Source of the DNA: Chlorops oryzae
Lineage: Eukaryota; Arthropoda; Insecta; Diptera; Chloropidae
Direction: 5' to 3'
NCBI GenBank assembly: GCA_020466095.1
Contig: CM035808.1
Location: 52,694,759-52,758,758 of the forward strand
DNA length: 64,000 nt
In this document: positions 55,831-64,000 of the stretch, piece by piece
Numbering within the stretch: position 1 is the first letter of the stretch
Layout of the letters: every line of letters starts with the position of its first letter
Program-made: the position numbers and the translations under genes
Notes under the pieces: generated by a model
The model's database searches: none
What the model saw: only the letters and a program-made list of their open reading frames with translations
Told to the model about the DNA's origin: nothing

Positions 55831-56757
55831 AACAAGTAAGAAAGCTAAAGTCGGTCAAGCCCGACTTTGAAATACCCAGCGTCCCGATATTATGAGCGCA
55901 CTATGTTTTGCTTTTCTATTTGTGGGTGTGGCAGTGGGTGGGCCACCTAAAATATTTTCCTACACCTTTCATTCCCCTTGATGAACCTATGTTGCAAATT
56001 CGAAGCTTCTAAGCCTTTTACATCGGAAGTTACGAAAAATCTTCATTTATGGGCGTGGCAGTGGGCGGGCCACATAAATTTTTTCCCTACACCTTTCATT
56101 CGCCTTGGTGAACCTATGTTGCGAATTCGAAGCTTCTTAGCCTTTTACTTCGGAAGTTACGAAAAATCTTTATTTGTGGGCGTGGCAGTGGGCGGGCCAC
56201 ATAAATTTTTTCCCTACACCTTTCATTTGCCTTGGTCAACCTATGCTCCGAATTTGAAGCTTCTACGCCTTTTACTTCACAAGTTACGATAAGCCCTTAT
56301 TTATGGGTTTTTTTGTGGGCGTGGCTCGAGGAGGGCGGCGTCCATTTTTTGCCAGAAAATGTCCCTCTTCGTAGTTTACCAGCACACCAAATATCAATGG
56401 AATGTGTTGAGTAGTTCGCAAGTTACAAGCATTTTACTGAAAATTAAATAAATTCATTTGTGGGCGTGGCAGTGGGCGGATGTCTCCCATTTTTACTTAG
56501 GATCATACTCGGACCCCGATATACATGTGTGCCAAATTTTGACTTTATTGGTTCAGCCGTTTCGGAGGAGATCCGACCACGGACGGATGGACAGACGGAC
56601 AGACGGTCAGACGGACAGACGGACATGTCTAAATTGATTCAGTTTTTGATCCTGATCATTTCTATATATATTTTTCTATATCTCCGGAGCTTTATTCTCC
56701 CTGTTACAAGATTTGCACAAACCTAATATACCCCGCTTACGCTGGGTATAAAAATTC
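55831..56757. mobile_element. INE-1-like (Helitron-related) element with internal 127-bp repeats
   Basis: Starts AACAAGTAAGAAAGCTAAAG with an AGTCGG...CCGACT palindrome. Subterminal ATACCCAGCG on the left is matched by CGCTGGGTAT on the right. A (GTCY)n-type tract lies at 56589-56622. Three units with a 127-bp period start at 55924, 56051 and 56178 (GGGYGTGGCAGTGGGYGGGC), with further partial copies at about 56315 and 56461. Confidence 0.75.
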
Positions 56758-56759
56758 GT

Positions 56760-58075
56760 TACACAAAGATCAATACTTCAAAGGTGAGTAAATAAATTTT
56801 GTTTTTTAAACTCTTTACTTTACTTTACTTTACTTTGTATGATTTTGGTATGAAATAAATGTAATTTTAGATGAAGTCACTGAACATCAAGCCAATTGCA
56901 GCGTATTTAAAAAAATTTTAGACGGAAAATGGTCAGAAGATGATCCAGAAGATATTGATAAAGGCAAAAACGAAAACTTTTCCAAATTTTGTGAAAAAGG
57001 CGACGAAGAGAATGATGCCGATGGGCAAGAATATCTCGCGGAAGGTTATAATGAAAAGTTTTCGGAAGAATATCCTTCAAAAAGTCAGGCCAGTCGTCGT
57101 GCAAGTATAAAGGGGCTTATATGAAAGGAAAAAAAATTGTTGGATCCAGACCAAAAATCTTTTCGGGGCAAACCTACATATCCACAAGAATTAAAAGAAC
57201 TTTCTGGTTCTGGCACGCCTTACATGTTCTTTCCATTTTTAATAACAAAAGAACTACTACAAAAACTTGTGGAAAAGTCGAATCCTTATGCATTATTGAA
57301 AAGCCCTTAAATCTGAACGAAAGAGAGCTTCGAAGGTTCATAGCGATTCTGGTGGGACAAAACTGGTTTTGCGCCTTTCAAGAAGTTGATGACAATCAAC
57401 AGGTAAACAATTGGGTGCCTTTATTTGAAGAATAATTAAAAATACATACCCCAAAGATCATGTTGAGCATGTTAGATTGTTCAAGATAAGGCCCTTTATC
57501 GATTTCTAAAATGGCAATTTTTATAGTATTCCTTTGGAGCAAGGACTAGCCATTGATAAACAAATGTTTACTTTAAAATCTGCATATTTTATGAAGCAAT
57601 ATCTTCCCAGTAAGCCACACAGATGGGGTTTCAAACTATTCGTCATGTGCAGTGTCAACGGCTATTCCCAAAGATTTGAAATATTCATAGGCGTCAAGAT
57701 AGTGAGACAGACCTTGGACCAGTTGGAAACATTGATGTTCGGCTTACTCGCGGTGTTCAAAGAAATGTGGACCATATCTTATTTTTTGACAAATTTTATA
57801 CGTCAGTTCCATTGCTAACCCATTTCGCCAAACATTACAGAGTTATTAAAAAGAGCTCATTTTAATTATTTATCAAATCCAATTAGAATTCAAAACAAAA
57901 CTTGGGCCCGCACGTGGTTTGTGGTAGCTGTCGAAAAATCTTACAGAAGTGGGACAAAGAGAAAGTAAAGTTTTCCATTGATGAAAAATTTACTTTCAAT
58001 TTGTCGAGCAGTGAAGTAAAAGATTATCATAAAAAAATGGGTGGATTGCACCTTATGGACAGCTTTATATGAAGA
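56760..58075 (+). pseudogene. piggyBac-type transposase remnant with one intron
   Basis: A likely intron (GTGAGT at 56784 to TTTTAG at 56870) is followed by an acidic segment (E-D-D-P-E-D-I-D; E-E-N-D-A-D) typical of piggyBac N-termini. After a shift comes P-Y-M-F-F-P-F-L-I-T-K-E-L-L and N-L-N-E-R-E-L-R-R-F-I-A-I-L. The catalytic core shows L-A-I-D-K-Q-M and K-Q-Y-L-P-S-K-P-H-R-W-G-F-K-L-F-V-M-C (57545-57650), then D-H-I-L-F-F-D-K-F-Y-T-S in another frame (about 57770-57800), and Y-H-K-K-M-G-G near the end (about 58030). These match piggyBac order; both Asp positions remain, but frameshifts and stops make it inactive. TTAA termini were not identified. Confidence 0.8.
56812..56836. repeat. TTTAC microsatellite
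   Basis: Five TTTAC units within the putative intron of the piggyBac remnant. Confidence 0.85.
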
Positions 58076-58179
58076 AATTGCATAACCATGGCTCGTGCGA
58101 CCACGCTGTTATTTTATAAATATATAAAATCACGAGATCACGCACCTTGTTATTCGGGATAACGATTTGAAAGCTGATG

Positions 58180-58445
58180 ATGATTCTGGCTAGCTTGCAG
58201 TGATTATAAAGATGATAATGGGTTTGCTGCTGACGATGATTCGTAAGCTGATGATGACTCTGCTGCTGACGATGTCTCGGAAGCTGATGATGATTCTGAT
58301 CCACGCGATGAGTCGGAAGCTGCTGATGACTCTGCTGCTGACGATGATCGAACACACAAATGCGCGTGGACCGATTTGCACCCTTTTGAATTGGACAAAA
58401 GGTTTTCTTATGAAACACACTAATGCACGCGGACCGAGTTGTACT
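58180..58445. repeat. Degenerate 21-bp-type repeat (Asp/Ser-rich if read as protein) and a 64-bp duplication
   Basis: GATGATGACTCTGCTGCTGA and variants recur at about 58220-58345. Open frames in several phases are a by-product of the lack of stops in the repeat. A block near 58351 (ACAAATGCGCGTGGACCGA) recurs 64 bp later (ACTAATGCACGCGGACCGA). It might be the acidic N-terminus of a second piggyBac copy, but I cannot show this. Confidence 0.5.
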
Positions 58446-59654
58446 TGTATTTCATTATATTAAATAATCTTTGTCACGGTTTTATCTTAACAACGTTTTC
58501 ACTTGCACCGAAAAAAACGAACGGTTCGCGGCGAAGTTCACTGACCGAATGCCCCAGAGAGAGTTACGTGCCAAACCGGGAAAAATTTTTGCGGCTTTGC
58601 AGCATTGCATAAGAGCTGCCGTTTTTCTCAATTCGCCGCTTAGTATTCGGTGCGTAGCTACAGCGGCGAAAGCGGACATGGTGTCAGGGGCGTGCCCGGC
58701 ACGCCTTGAGGAAGGCCTCGCGCGCTTTTTCACAAAATTTATGCACCTGTTGGCGCACACTGTAATTAATTGATCGTGGTGGTCTAGGCGGCGAAAACGG
58801 AATTGAGTTTTGTGGTCCCGGGATCAATGTTGGTGGCTTAAGGCGCCAGGGAGGTACTACTCTGAACCGCCGGCTTGCTTCATAGGTTCGACGGCCGCGT
58901 TTTGATTGCGAATGGTGACGGCCTTCTGCCTTCTGCACTACGGCGTATAGTGGGATAGCTGCATACATTTGAGGGAAAATTTCTGTAAAATGCTCGCAGA
59001 ACACTTTCTTTAGAGTTTCTTTAAAATTTGCATATATTGTACTATCAACGAGACAAAAGATTCCTGAAAGTTTCATTAAAATAAGCCACTCCAAACACCC
59101 ACCTCCCATTCAACCTGAAATGAAATTTAAGTATTAAATATTTTCCTTTGATCATAATTTCTTGCATTTTATCATACGGTGTACTATCAAAAAAAAAAAG
59201 GATCTTTAAAGTTTCATCAAATTCTGCCACACCATCCAATTTCGTTACAACCCCAAATAAATTTGGGTCGTGCATTACGGCCACACAAGCAGACAACCCA
59301 TAAATTCCACTATTAAGCGCTGCCATAACATCGACAAAAATTTGGTAACAATAAATAAGAAACCTTCGACCCAAATCTAGACCACTTGAGAAATGTGCAA
59401 AGCACATGCTCAATGCACTTTGCAATGAGCATGACGCATAGATTCCAATGCACTTCAAAAGGGTTCGACTTGCATACTAAGAGTACAGCAACGGTTCGGT
59501 CAAAGCGATCTTTGTTCTATTTGCCACTTCATGCAATGTGAACGTTCAGAGCGGTCCCTGTAATTATTTTTACTGCAAGCTATTTAACCGTTGGAATCAA
59601 AGTCTAATTCAATGCGCATGCATCGCATGTGTCATGCAGCCCTTGTTATCGCCC
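58446..59654. other. Unassigned stretch, locally GC-rich
   Basis: 58500-58950 is clearly richer in GC than its surroundings (CGCCTTGAGGAAGGCCTCGC and similar) and has overlapping open frames on both strands, none of which I recognise. 59040-59300 contains AAGTTTCATCAAA-type phrases found in other repeats here. Confidence 0.3.
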
Positions 59655-59850
59655 TTATCCATTTCATATATATATAAGTGTCAGAACTAATAGACAAGCA
59701 AAAAGTGTACATGAAAAGTCTCAAGCACTCGGGCCGATACTAGCTTCTGCCGTATACGCCGAGCTGCTTTAAATAATATTGAACAAAGACATTAAATAAA
59801 CAAATTGAAAAAAACATTATTCTCATTTTGTGGTATGGCGATCGTGACAT
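59655..59850 (+). mobile_element. Possible degraded LTR end with primer-binding site
   Basis: TATATATATAAG (59670) could be a TATA box and ATTAAATAAAC (59790) a poly(A) signal. The stretch ends next to TGGCGATCGTGACAT (59836-59850), close to the serine tRNA primer site of insect gypsy-group elements. The LTR start and body are not resolved. Confidence 0.35.
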
Positions 59851-60281
59851 CGCATCAAATCCGCGAGTATGTTCGCGTGTTAAAAAGTAAAAAAGTAAAG
59901 TAACCTTTAAAAACAAAAGAGCCAACAAAGGACGCTAACACTTATAAAAAAAAAAATGAATTTTTATGCAGGACAACTCAGAGACGTTAGAAAATTATCA
60001 AAATATATAATGATTAGACAGCGGATTTTATGCACTTTTTTGTTTTAAGTCAGAATGAAATAAAATTTTGAATTTGGACTTCTTGAAAGACCTATTTTTG
60101 ATTTAAGACTGCATATCCAAAATATGCAAAAACATATGCAAGAATATGCAAAAACATATGCAAGAATATGCAGGAATATGCAGGAATATGCAGAATAAAA
60201 ACAGTATATTTTGTATATAAATTGAGATATTTTATTTTCGTTGACATTTGGAAAATAAAAAAATTGATAACATAGGCTTCG

Positions 60282-60351
60282 TGGCGTAGTTGTCTGAGAT
60301 GCCAACTTACGATTTGAAAGTATGTGGGTTCGATTCCCGCCCTGGTCGCGT
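60282..60351 (+). other. tRNA-like sequence with intact A and B boxes
   Basis: TGGCGTAGTTG fits the A box and GGTTCGATTCC is a perfect B box. The T stem GTGGG/CCCGC pairs. The acceptor stem pairs poorly and the anticodon arm would have a nine-base loop, so a working tRNA is unlikely. Long T runs follow at once (60351-60369), a good Pol III terminator. Best explained as a tRNA-derived (SINE-like) module. Confidence 0.55.
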
Positions 60352-60491
60352 TTTTTTTCTTTTTTTTTATTAATTCAAAACTTCGCCTAAGCGTCCAACC
60401 TTGGGAGCTTAAGTTTAACTTAAGCGGTACTTTTTAAAGCACTCTGAAATTGATTCTGTCGCTTTAGCAACGTTGAATCATTAAAGGAGGG

Positions 60492-60653
60492 TTAAGTGTG
60501 CACTTTATTCCTTGGTTCACTAAGAAAACTCACATATTTTTTGCACCTGACGCATATTAATTGATTGCCATCAAACTCAAAACATGCCGATTGCGTTTCA
60601 TTGAGCCAATTATTTATTTGTGCTCGTTTGGAAGCAAACTTCGTTTTCGGCAT
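60492..60653 (-). pseudogene. hAT transposase N-terminus (BED-like zinc finger)
   Basis: Starts M-P-K-T-K-F-A-S-K-R-A-Q-I-N-N-W-L and continues F-D-G-N-Q-L-I-C-V-R-C-K-K. This start and the C-x2-C are typical of the DNA-binding finger at the N-terminus of several insect hAT transposases. The frame ends after about 53 residues; the His pair and catalytic domain are missing. An upstream Met (60731) is in frame but probably not used. Confidence 0.6.
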
Positions 60654-61020
60654 CTTATTACGTTCATTTAAAAATCGAAGTAAAATTATAACTTTTGATT
60701 CAAATGACAAATATTTGCAACGGTTTTGCATTTGCCTACTAGATCAGCAGTTGTATTTCGCGCAAGACAAGTCGAAAACAATTATTTCATAAGGTTTTTT
60801 TCGTGCATATTAGTGCATATACGTGCATATTCCTGCATATTTTTGCATATTGGAAATATGCAAGAATATGCAAGAATATGCATTTATGCAAAATATGCAA
60901 AATGAAATAGGGCTCATTTGCAATATTTTCTTATGAAACGAATTTGTGTGCAAACAAAATTTAAATCCGATCATCTATTAAAGATATGCATTTGCATATT
61001 ATCCGCTGTCTAATAATGAT

Positions 61021-61485
61021 ATAGTGTATAAAAATGCTTTGAAACGGCAAATAGATATGTCCTTGCATATAGTAAATGTCTCCCTTAACAAATAACACTA
61101 GTTTACGAAAATTTAAAAAAAATTGTGACCTTCGGCTTTTGATGATCATTTCTTAAGTAAAATTTTCTGCTGAATCCGACTTTGTAGTCAGAAAAGTAGA
61201 ACAGTTTGCGAGATATAGGGTGTTTTTCGTTTTTTGAGTTTTGAAAAAAAAAATGGTTGGTAAATTTCAATTCTCTCCGGACATACTAAACCGATTTGAA
61301 GTTCATAACCATAAAATAAATTTTAATGAAATTCCCTATCAACGATGTCCAGAATACCTTTTGATCCAACCATTAACTGAGAAGCTATTTATGAACTTTT
61401 CCAGAAATTCGTTTCACGTTTCACAAAATTTCTTGAAAAAAATCACTTTTAGTCTAAATTACACCATGATAAAAATTTTCTCATA
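61021..61485. other. Gene-free stretch
   Basis: No element ends or coding signals. An 87-codon open frame (61241-61504) has no support. Confidence 0.4.
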
Positions 61486-61773
61486 CAGTGGAAATCGTTT
61501 ATAGCAGGTCCGGCTATAACAGACTATCGTTTATAACAGACAAAACCTCTGGTCCCTCCAAGTGTAATGGGAATAATACATAGGAATTCGTATATAACGG
61601 ACATCGCTTGTAGTAGCCATATCGCTTATAAAATACACGTTCAGAAGCCCCCACGACTTGATAGTACTGTTTTTAACAGACAAATGAAAAATTACAGTTG
61701 GAGGGACCAGAGGTTTTGTCTGTTGTATACGATAGCCTGTTATAGCCGGACCTGCGATAAACGATTTCCACTG
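61486..61773. mobile_element. Tc1/mariner (pogo-like) MITE
   Basis: TA|CAGTGGAAATCGTTTATA on the left and its near complement ending CGATTTCCACTG|TA on the right. The arms continue for about 80 bp each with few mismatches. CAGTGGAAA with TA duplication resembles pogo-type ends. Confidence 0.85.
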
Positions 61774-61915
61774 TATTAAAAAACAAAAAAAAACCTTTTA
61801 TTTACAATTTTACTAAAAACAAAATATTCAAATTCAATTATTGTAATGATAATTCATTCTGAGATCGATAGTTCGGTAATTCGTTATTCAGTAAAAGTTT
61901 TGTATGAAGCTCTAA

Positions 61916-63167
61916 TGCTGGGTTCATGCTTAGCCCTAAAAGCGCTTTTAGCGCATTTAGCTCTTAACGCGACTCTAAATGTGCTTTTAGCCATACAAAA
62001 TTTGAAATCTTAATGCAAGTAAACGCAACTTCAATGAAGCATTAAGGCGAATGCAACTCTGCTAATTTCGAAAAATTTCATGTTTCGAACTATTTGACAG
62101 TACGAATATATGGCAGCACTGCTGGTTTGTTTACGTTTTTGCTGGTTTGTTTACGTTTTCCAGTCGTCACGCACAAGTTCTATTCCTAGTTAATAGTCTA
62201 ATGTTTATGTAGTTCATTACACAATTTTGCACACCTTTGTATAAAGGGAGCAGTTCCAAAAAAATGGCACGCTTTTTGTTTATAGCACATATCTATGTGT
62301 TTAATTGTTCAATTTTGTTTAAATTGAACAGAATGGACAGGTATATCTGCACAATAAATAAAATGAATTTCAGCCGACGCCTTTCGATTTCTTTTTCATC
62401 AAATTAAAACAGGACAGTTGTTTTGTAAGTCGAGAACATATGTTGTGTGTAAAAGCACATTTACTTAATGCGGCACTATGAACACTCTTCGAAAAATCGC
62501 TTTTCGAAAACCGTAAATACGCTTTTAGGGCTAATGCTATGTTCATGCTTAGCCCTAAAAGCGCATTTACGGTTTTCGAAAAGCGATTTTTCGAAGAGTG
62601 TTCATAGTGCCGCATTAAGTAAATGTGCTTTTACACACAACATATGTTCTCGACTTACAAAACATCTGTCCTGTTTTAATTTGATGAAAAAGAAATCGAA
62701 ATGCGTCGGCTGAAATTCATTTTATTTATTGTGCAGATATACCTGTCCATTCTGTTCAATTTAAACAAAATTGAACAATTAAACACATCGATATGTGCTA
62801 TAAACAAAAAGCGTGCCAGTTTTTTGCAACTGCTCGCTTTATACAAAGGTGTGCAAAATTGTGTAATGAACTACATAAACATTAGACTATTAACTAGGAA
62901 TAGAACTTGTGCGTGACGACTGGAAAACGTAAACAAACCAGCAAAAACATAAACAAACCAGCAGTGCTGCCATATATTCGTACTGTCAAATAGTTCGAAA
63001 CATGAAAATTTTCGAAGTTAGCAGAGTTGCATCCGCCTTAATGCTACATTGAAGTTGCTTTTACTTGCATTAAGCTTTCACATTTTGTATGGCTAAAAGC
63101 ACATTTAGAGTCGCGTTAAGAGCTAAATGCGCTAAAAGCGCTTTTAGGGCTAAGCATGAACCCAGCA
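61916..63167. mobile_element. 1.25-kb near-perfect palindromic MITE with TAA duplication (MITE-6)
   Basis: TAA at 61913-61915 and 63168-63170. Ends TGCTGGGTTCATGCTTAGCC and complement. Both halves, about 61916-62530 and 62550-63167, are inverted copies with few differences. The centre (62535-62560) contains another terminus-like sequence, TAATGCTATGTTCATGCTTA, as if two elements had joined head to head. A transcript would fold into a hairpin of about 600 bp. Confidence 0.9.
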
Positions 63168-63170
63168 TAA

Positions 63171-63698
63171 GCATGAACATAGCATAAACATAGCATAAAA
63201 CATTAAAAAAAAGTTGCATTGAAATTTTTACCGAAGAACGAATATTGATCTACCAAGCTCGGTGAATCCCCTATTATTTCATTTTTTTATTAAAATATTG
63301 AAAAGTAAATCTTATGATTTAACTGAAATCTAAAACTTTAATAAGAACTTCAATTTATCGTATCAAAAGATCATGTAAACGTTGTATATGTTTCTGCAGG
63401 AATTAGACATGTCTGCAAATAAAGCTATTCTTAAACTTCAACTTGCTAGAATATTTTCAAATACTAAAAAATTTCTTCATGTCATAATTTCAAGAAAATC
63501 ATGAATTTAATTTTTTGTAACACAAAGCAGGGACCTTAAAAGTTATAACATTTATTAAACACATTATGACTTAACAGTTATTTTGAAACTTTTTAAAGAA
63601 ATCAGGAAAAATATATATTTTTTTAATTTTTGTTAAAATATTGAAAAATGAGTCATAAGTTCCAACTTAAAATGAAAAATAACTGTTAATTTCATGAT
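63171..63698. other. Gene-free stretch
   Basis: The first 30 bases repeat GCATGAACATAGCATAAACA-like phrases. The rest is AT-rich with no gene. Confidence 0.4.
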
Positions 63699-63701
63699 TT
63701 A

Positions 63702-63857
63702 AGCTGGAATTAGTGACGGCACACAATAAGAAATGGGCTGGCTCACACTTTTTGTATGAAATCAGTTATTGAACGCATAAGGTTACATAAGAAAATTGTG
63801 TTAAAAATAGATTCTTTTGCTATGTTATACTATGCTGTGCTGTCACTGATTCCAGCT
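63702..63857. mobile_element. 156-bp MITE with TTA target duplication
   Basis: TTA at 63699-63701 and 63858-63860. Ends AGCTGGAATTAGTGACGGCA and TGCTGTCACTGATTCCAGCT are inverted with two mismatches. Confidence 0.85.
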
Positions 63858-63921
63858 TTAGTAGGGGGGATATGTTCGTTCTGGATGTGCAACTTTTTTT
63901 GTATGGAAAATCGGAAAAAGA

Positions 63922-63998
63922 CGCACATTTAAGATCTAGAAAATTTTTGTTCGGTTGTATGAGATGTCGCACATTTAAGATCTAGAAAATTTTTGTTC
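63922..63998. repeat. 31-bp direct repeat with 46-bp period
   Basis: CGCACATTTAAGATCTAGAA and the following bases at 63922-63952 recur exactly at 63968-63998, at the window edge. Confidence 0.85.
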
Positions 63999-64000
63999 AT

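Larger units (their letters stand above)
60015..61012 (-). mobile_element. hAT-type element with 8-bp target duplication ATAATGAT
   Basis: ATAATGAT at 60007-60014 and 61013-61020. Ends TAGACAGCGGAT and ATCCGCTGTCTA are inverted, followed inward by many ATGCA motifs on both sides. A transposase N-terminal fragment lies on the minus strand, and a tRNA-like sequence is inside. 998 bp; non-autonomous. Confidence 0.85.

Noticed and set aside
56444..56726. Frames on both strands rich in Ser/Val/Arg or Asp/Gly/Gln
   Set aside because: Generated by the GACGGACAGACG tract of the INE-1-like element.
58190..58463. Overlapping open frames on both strands, one Ser/Ala-rich, one Met/Leu-rich
   Set aside because: Stop-free repeat of GATGATGACTCTGCTGCT type; composition alone explains the frames.
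60282..60351. Functional tRNA gene
   Set aside because: A and B boxes and T stem are good, but the acceptor stem mispairs and the anticodon loop is nine bases, so I keep it as tRNA-derived only.
62370..62713. Two almost identical 81-codon frames on opposite strands
   Set aside because: They are the two arms of the palindromic MITE-6 read inward, not genes.

Overview
The window reads as intergenic, transposon-packed, AT-rich DNA of a eukaryote, most likely a higher (schizophoran) fly. Reasons: a complete gypsy/errantivirus-like element with gag, pol and env; INE-1-like elements with a (GTCY)n tract; copia, hAT, piggyBac, mariner and many foldback/MITE copies; and small introns with GT/AG borders inside transposon remnants. 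The species is not identifiable from the sequence alone. I found no convincing host protein gene. The nearest thing is one clean unassigned exon-like stretch at 55174-55340.

Layout. 1-3509: gene-free DNA with a 334-bp tandem duplication, ending in a polypurine tract and an 814-bp LTR (2696-3509). 4130-4985 (minus): broken gene of an uncharacterised transposase-like family, cut by a copia insertion. 4986-19546: a decayed copia element whose 5' LTR is split by a MITE, followed by a RAG1/Transib-like pseudogene and a TAA-flanked MITE. About 6.03 kb of this (7388-13417) is repeated in tandem (13418-19454), differing only by a net 7-bp gain that I can see. 21752-27251: a 5.5-kb foldback transposon with about 1-kb inverted arms, each arm holding two divergent tRNA-like modules. 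Its central gene (22899-25560) belongs to the same uncharacterised family and is split by a second copy of the same MITE.

28554-30231: a hAT element with 8-bp TSD, 321-bp inverted arms and a transposase C-terminal exon, carrying a nested MITE and sitting in an LTR-retrotransposon tail (LTR 30478-31058). 31150-32050: gypsy-type RNase H/integrase remains. 32327-35341: INE-1-like element, hairpin element, and a TTA-flanked MITE with a MADF-domain pseudogene. 37459-45480 (minus): intact-looking errantivirus-like provirus with 701-bp LTRs, TATA TSD, gag, a UUUUUUA frameshift signal, pol and env. It is inserted in a degenerate 367-bp tandem repeat that is also broken by a MITE (45616-46217) and a CR1/jockey-type LINE (46221-53610). 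That LINE contains an internal 3150-bp tandem duplication.

53846-54396: MITE carrying a Myb/SANT-like gene start. 55831-56757: INE-1-like element. 56760-58075: piggyBac pseudogene. 60015-61012: hAT with 8-bp TSD, a BED-finger remnant and a tRNA-like sequence. 61486-61773: mariner-type MITE. 61916-63167: 1.25-kb near-perfect palindromic MITE. 63702-63857: small TTA-flanked MITE.

Main themes: (i) eight insertions with exact TAA/TTA target duplications, two of them carrying fragments of Myb/SANT or MADF genes as PIF/Harbinger elements do; (ii) very recent tandem duplications inside transposons, or assembly artefacts; (iii) a foldback transposon family whose arms contain Pol III-like modules; (iv) nested, bidirectional insertions of a kind seen in pericentromeric heterochromatin and piRNA clusters.
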